Source: Tateyamaria sp. ANG-S1
GTDB taxonomy: Bacteria > Pseudomonadota > Alphaproteobacteria > Rhodobacterales > Rhodobacteraceae
Assembly: GCF_000814025.1 (NCBI RefSeq)
Contig: NZ_JWLL01000004.1
Coordinates: forward strand, 62,001 to 126,000
DNA: 64,000 nucleotides
Reading direction: 5' to 3'
Shown here piece after piece: positions 62,733-64,000 of this stretch (positions are counted from its first letter, which is position 1; each line of letters opens with the position of its first letter). A program made the position numbers and the translations under genes. The notes under the pieces are model-generated. The model did not search any database, was not told the DNA's origin, and was given only the letters and a program-made list of their open reading frames with translations.

Positions 62733-62847
62733 ATTGCAACGATGCAATAAAATTCTTTGCTGCAGTGCTTTTTGAAAAACCGAATAAAAATCATTGTTTT
62801 GCCGCATTGCGGCAATTCGCATGAGCTTAAAATTGCAACGATACACT
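62733..62847. promoter_or_regulatory. candidate LacI-type operators in the divergent promoter region
   Basis: Site 1 is ATTGCAACGATGCAAT (62733-62748), a palindrome with central CG. Site 2 is ATTGCAACGATACACT (62832-62847), identical over its first ten bases but degenerate on the right. Their starts are 99 bases apart. TTGCCGC-ATT-GCGGCAA (62799-62815) lies between them. The sites flank the promoters of the binding-protein operon and the lacI-type gene. Confidence 0.6.
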
Positions 62848-62923
62848 TGATTCGTTGTTGATCGACGGCCCCCGGCCTGTTCTGTTGTGACACAAAGCCA
62901 ATCCCCATTTCCCAAGGCAGGCC

Positions 62924-63937
62924 ATGGCCGACCCGACCCGCAAACCGCCGACGCTCAAGACAATTGCCGAGATTACCGGCCTCAGCCTGTCGACCGTGTC
63001 GCTGTCCCTGCGCGATGGTTCGCGGTTGAAAAAGGAAACGCGGGACAAGATCGCGCGCGCGGCAGAGCAGGTGGGCTATGTGCCCAACCGCGCGGGCGTA
63101 CGCTTGCGCACGGGGCAGACCAATGTCCTGACGCTGGTTCTGTCACCAGCCAAGAACACCATCGACTACACCCGCCAGATGATCGAAGGGATCGGCGCGC
63201 ACTTGTCAGGCACCAAGTATCACCTGAACGTGATTCCCGATCTCCAAGGGGCCACGCCCGAGGAATCGGTGCGCTATGTTCTGCAAAACCGCACTTCGGA
63301 CGGCATCATCCTGACCCACACCAGCGCGCGTGATCCAAGGGTCCAGATGCTGATCGACGCAGACTTTCCTTTCGTGTCGCACGGGCGGACAGAGTTCTAT
63401 GCCGCCCACGCCTTTCACGACTTTCACGCCGAGCGGTATGTTGAGATGGCCGTTGAACGGCTGATTGCCCGCGGGCGCAAGCGGTTCGTGCTGGTGGCCG
63501 AGGATGACGCGACCACCAACTTTGCCAAGATCACCGGTGGCTTTCACCGCACGCTTGCGCGTCACGGCATGACGGGGGAGGTGGCGACCGAAACCGGCAT
63601 CCTGATCTCGACCGAGACGGCTCGCGCCTTTGGACAATCACTGGCGCAGCGTGCCGACCCGTTCGATGCGATCATCAGCAACAATGAACTGGCGACGCTC
63701 GCCCTGATGGGCGGGATGGCGGACAAGGGGCAGGCGCTGGGTCGCGACTACGACCTGATTTGCCGCCAGACGACCCAGATTCTGCCCACGCTCTATCCGC
63801 AGATCGACACCGTGGCCGAAAATCTGGTCGCGACGGGCCGCGAATTGGCCCGTCTGCTGATTGATCGCGTCTCAGGCGTGCCCGTGGATCAGTTGCAGAC
63901 CCTGCACGAACCAGAACCGCTCTGGCGCAGCGGCTAG
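62924..63937 (+). CDS. LacI family transcriptional regulator
   Basis: The 337-residue protein has the LacI DNA-binding head TLKTIAEITGLSLSTVSLSL with the hinge VGYVPNRAGVRLRTGQT, and a periplasmic-binding-like sensor domain. It is divergent from the sugar ABC operon and should repress it until an inducer, perhaps the imported alpha-glucoside, is bound. Its stop (63935-63937) overlaps the stop of the convergent GMC oxidoreductase gene by two bases. Confidence 0.93.
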   Translation: MADPTRKPPTLKTIAEITGLSLSTVSLSLRDGSRLKKETRDKIARAAEQVGYVPNRAGVRLRTGQTNVLTLVLSPAKNTIDYTRQMIEGIGAHLSGTKYHLNVIPDLQGATPEESVRYVLQNRTSDGIILTHTSARDPRVQMLIDADFPFVSHGRTEFYAAHAFHDFHAERYVEMAVERLIARGRKRFVLVAEDDATTNFAKITGGFHRTLARHGMTGEVATETGILISTETARAFGQSLAQRADPFDAIISNNELATLALMGGMADKGQALGRDYDLICRQTTQILPTLYPQIDTVAENLVATGRELARLLIDRVSGVPVDQLQTLHEPEPLWRSG

Positions 63938-64000
63938 GCCACGCCCCGAATCAGGTCCGACGCTTTCTCGCCAATCATGATCGCCGGGGCGTTTGTGTTG
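63934..64000 (-). CDS. GMC family oxidoreductase, C-terminal fragment
   Basis: The last 21 codons, NTNAPAIMIGEKASDLIRGV and a final Ala, match the conserved C-terminus of choline-dehydrogenase-like GMC flavoproteins (N-T-N-A-P-x-I-M-I-x-E-K-A). The rest lies beyond the right edge. Substrate is unknown. Confidence 0.8.
   Translation of the reverse strand, partial: NTNAPAIMIGEKASDLIRGVA

Overview
The window reads as chromosomal DNA of a high-GC alphaproteobacterium, most likely a Rhodobacteraceae/Roseobacter-group member. The evidence is the protein set: an Hsp20-DUF1150 pair, a DUF465/YdcH protein, UbiK, PgeF-methyltransferase-Lgt, a fused Sat-CysC, TAXI-type TRAP transport, and a CIRCE-controlled groESL operon. 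I see no rRNA, tRNA, CRISPR array, insertion sequence or prophage. The assignment is inferred from gene families, not from a database search.

Layout. 1-8.1 kb: end of an amino-acid-type binding protein, a bestrophin-like channel, prs, a DsbA-fold isomerase, an FkbM methyltransferase, YcgN, ribF, a MaoC hydratase, a HAD hydrolase and a Mn-dependent pyrophosphatase. 8.1-9.4 kb: a promoter followed by two near-identical five-codon ORFs, a 55-residue basic ORF and a DUF2161 nuclease-like gene, closed by three hairpins that all have 9-bp stems. 9.4-15.5 kb: a TraB/GumN protein, groES-groEL, an ABC exporter and a small P-loop kinase. 15.5-24.3 kb: a monooxygenase-marR operon with a candidate operator, EamA, NUDIX, a secreted lipase overlapping phnM, purEK, a small heat-shock operon and PhzF.

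24.3-34.4 kb: one open frame joins an EPS-type MarR domain to ATP sulfurylase and APS kinase, with palindromes upstream. A redox-looking adenylate cyclase, trxB/lrp, a Hint-domain protein and the lgt-methyltransferase-pgeF operon follow. 34.4-41.8 kb: a broken small gene, a GntP permease, YbjN-proC-csaA-dehydrogenase and a PepSY membrane protein. 41.9-50 kb: a two-component unit (LuxR regulator, cysteine-free molybdopterin-fold protein, hybrid kinase) and a TAXI-TRAP operon with a universal stress protein. 50-56 kb: an aminotransferase, tdk, arsH, a TopAI/YjhX-YjhQ toxin-antitoxin pair and a KAS III enzyme. 56.3-64 kb: a sugar ABC operon with a GH63/MGH1-like hydrolase, two unusual permeases, a divergent LacI regulator with candidate operators, and the tail of a GMC oxidoreductase.

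Most of the window is ordinary core metabolism. The least expected signals are the HTH-Sat-CysC reading frame, the cysteine-free SUOX-fold protein beside a hybrid kinase, the permease with an Ig-like periplasmic insertion, the duplicated five-codon ORFs, and several phased or palindromic DNA elements. None could be checked against databases here.
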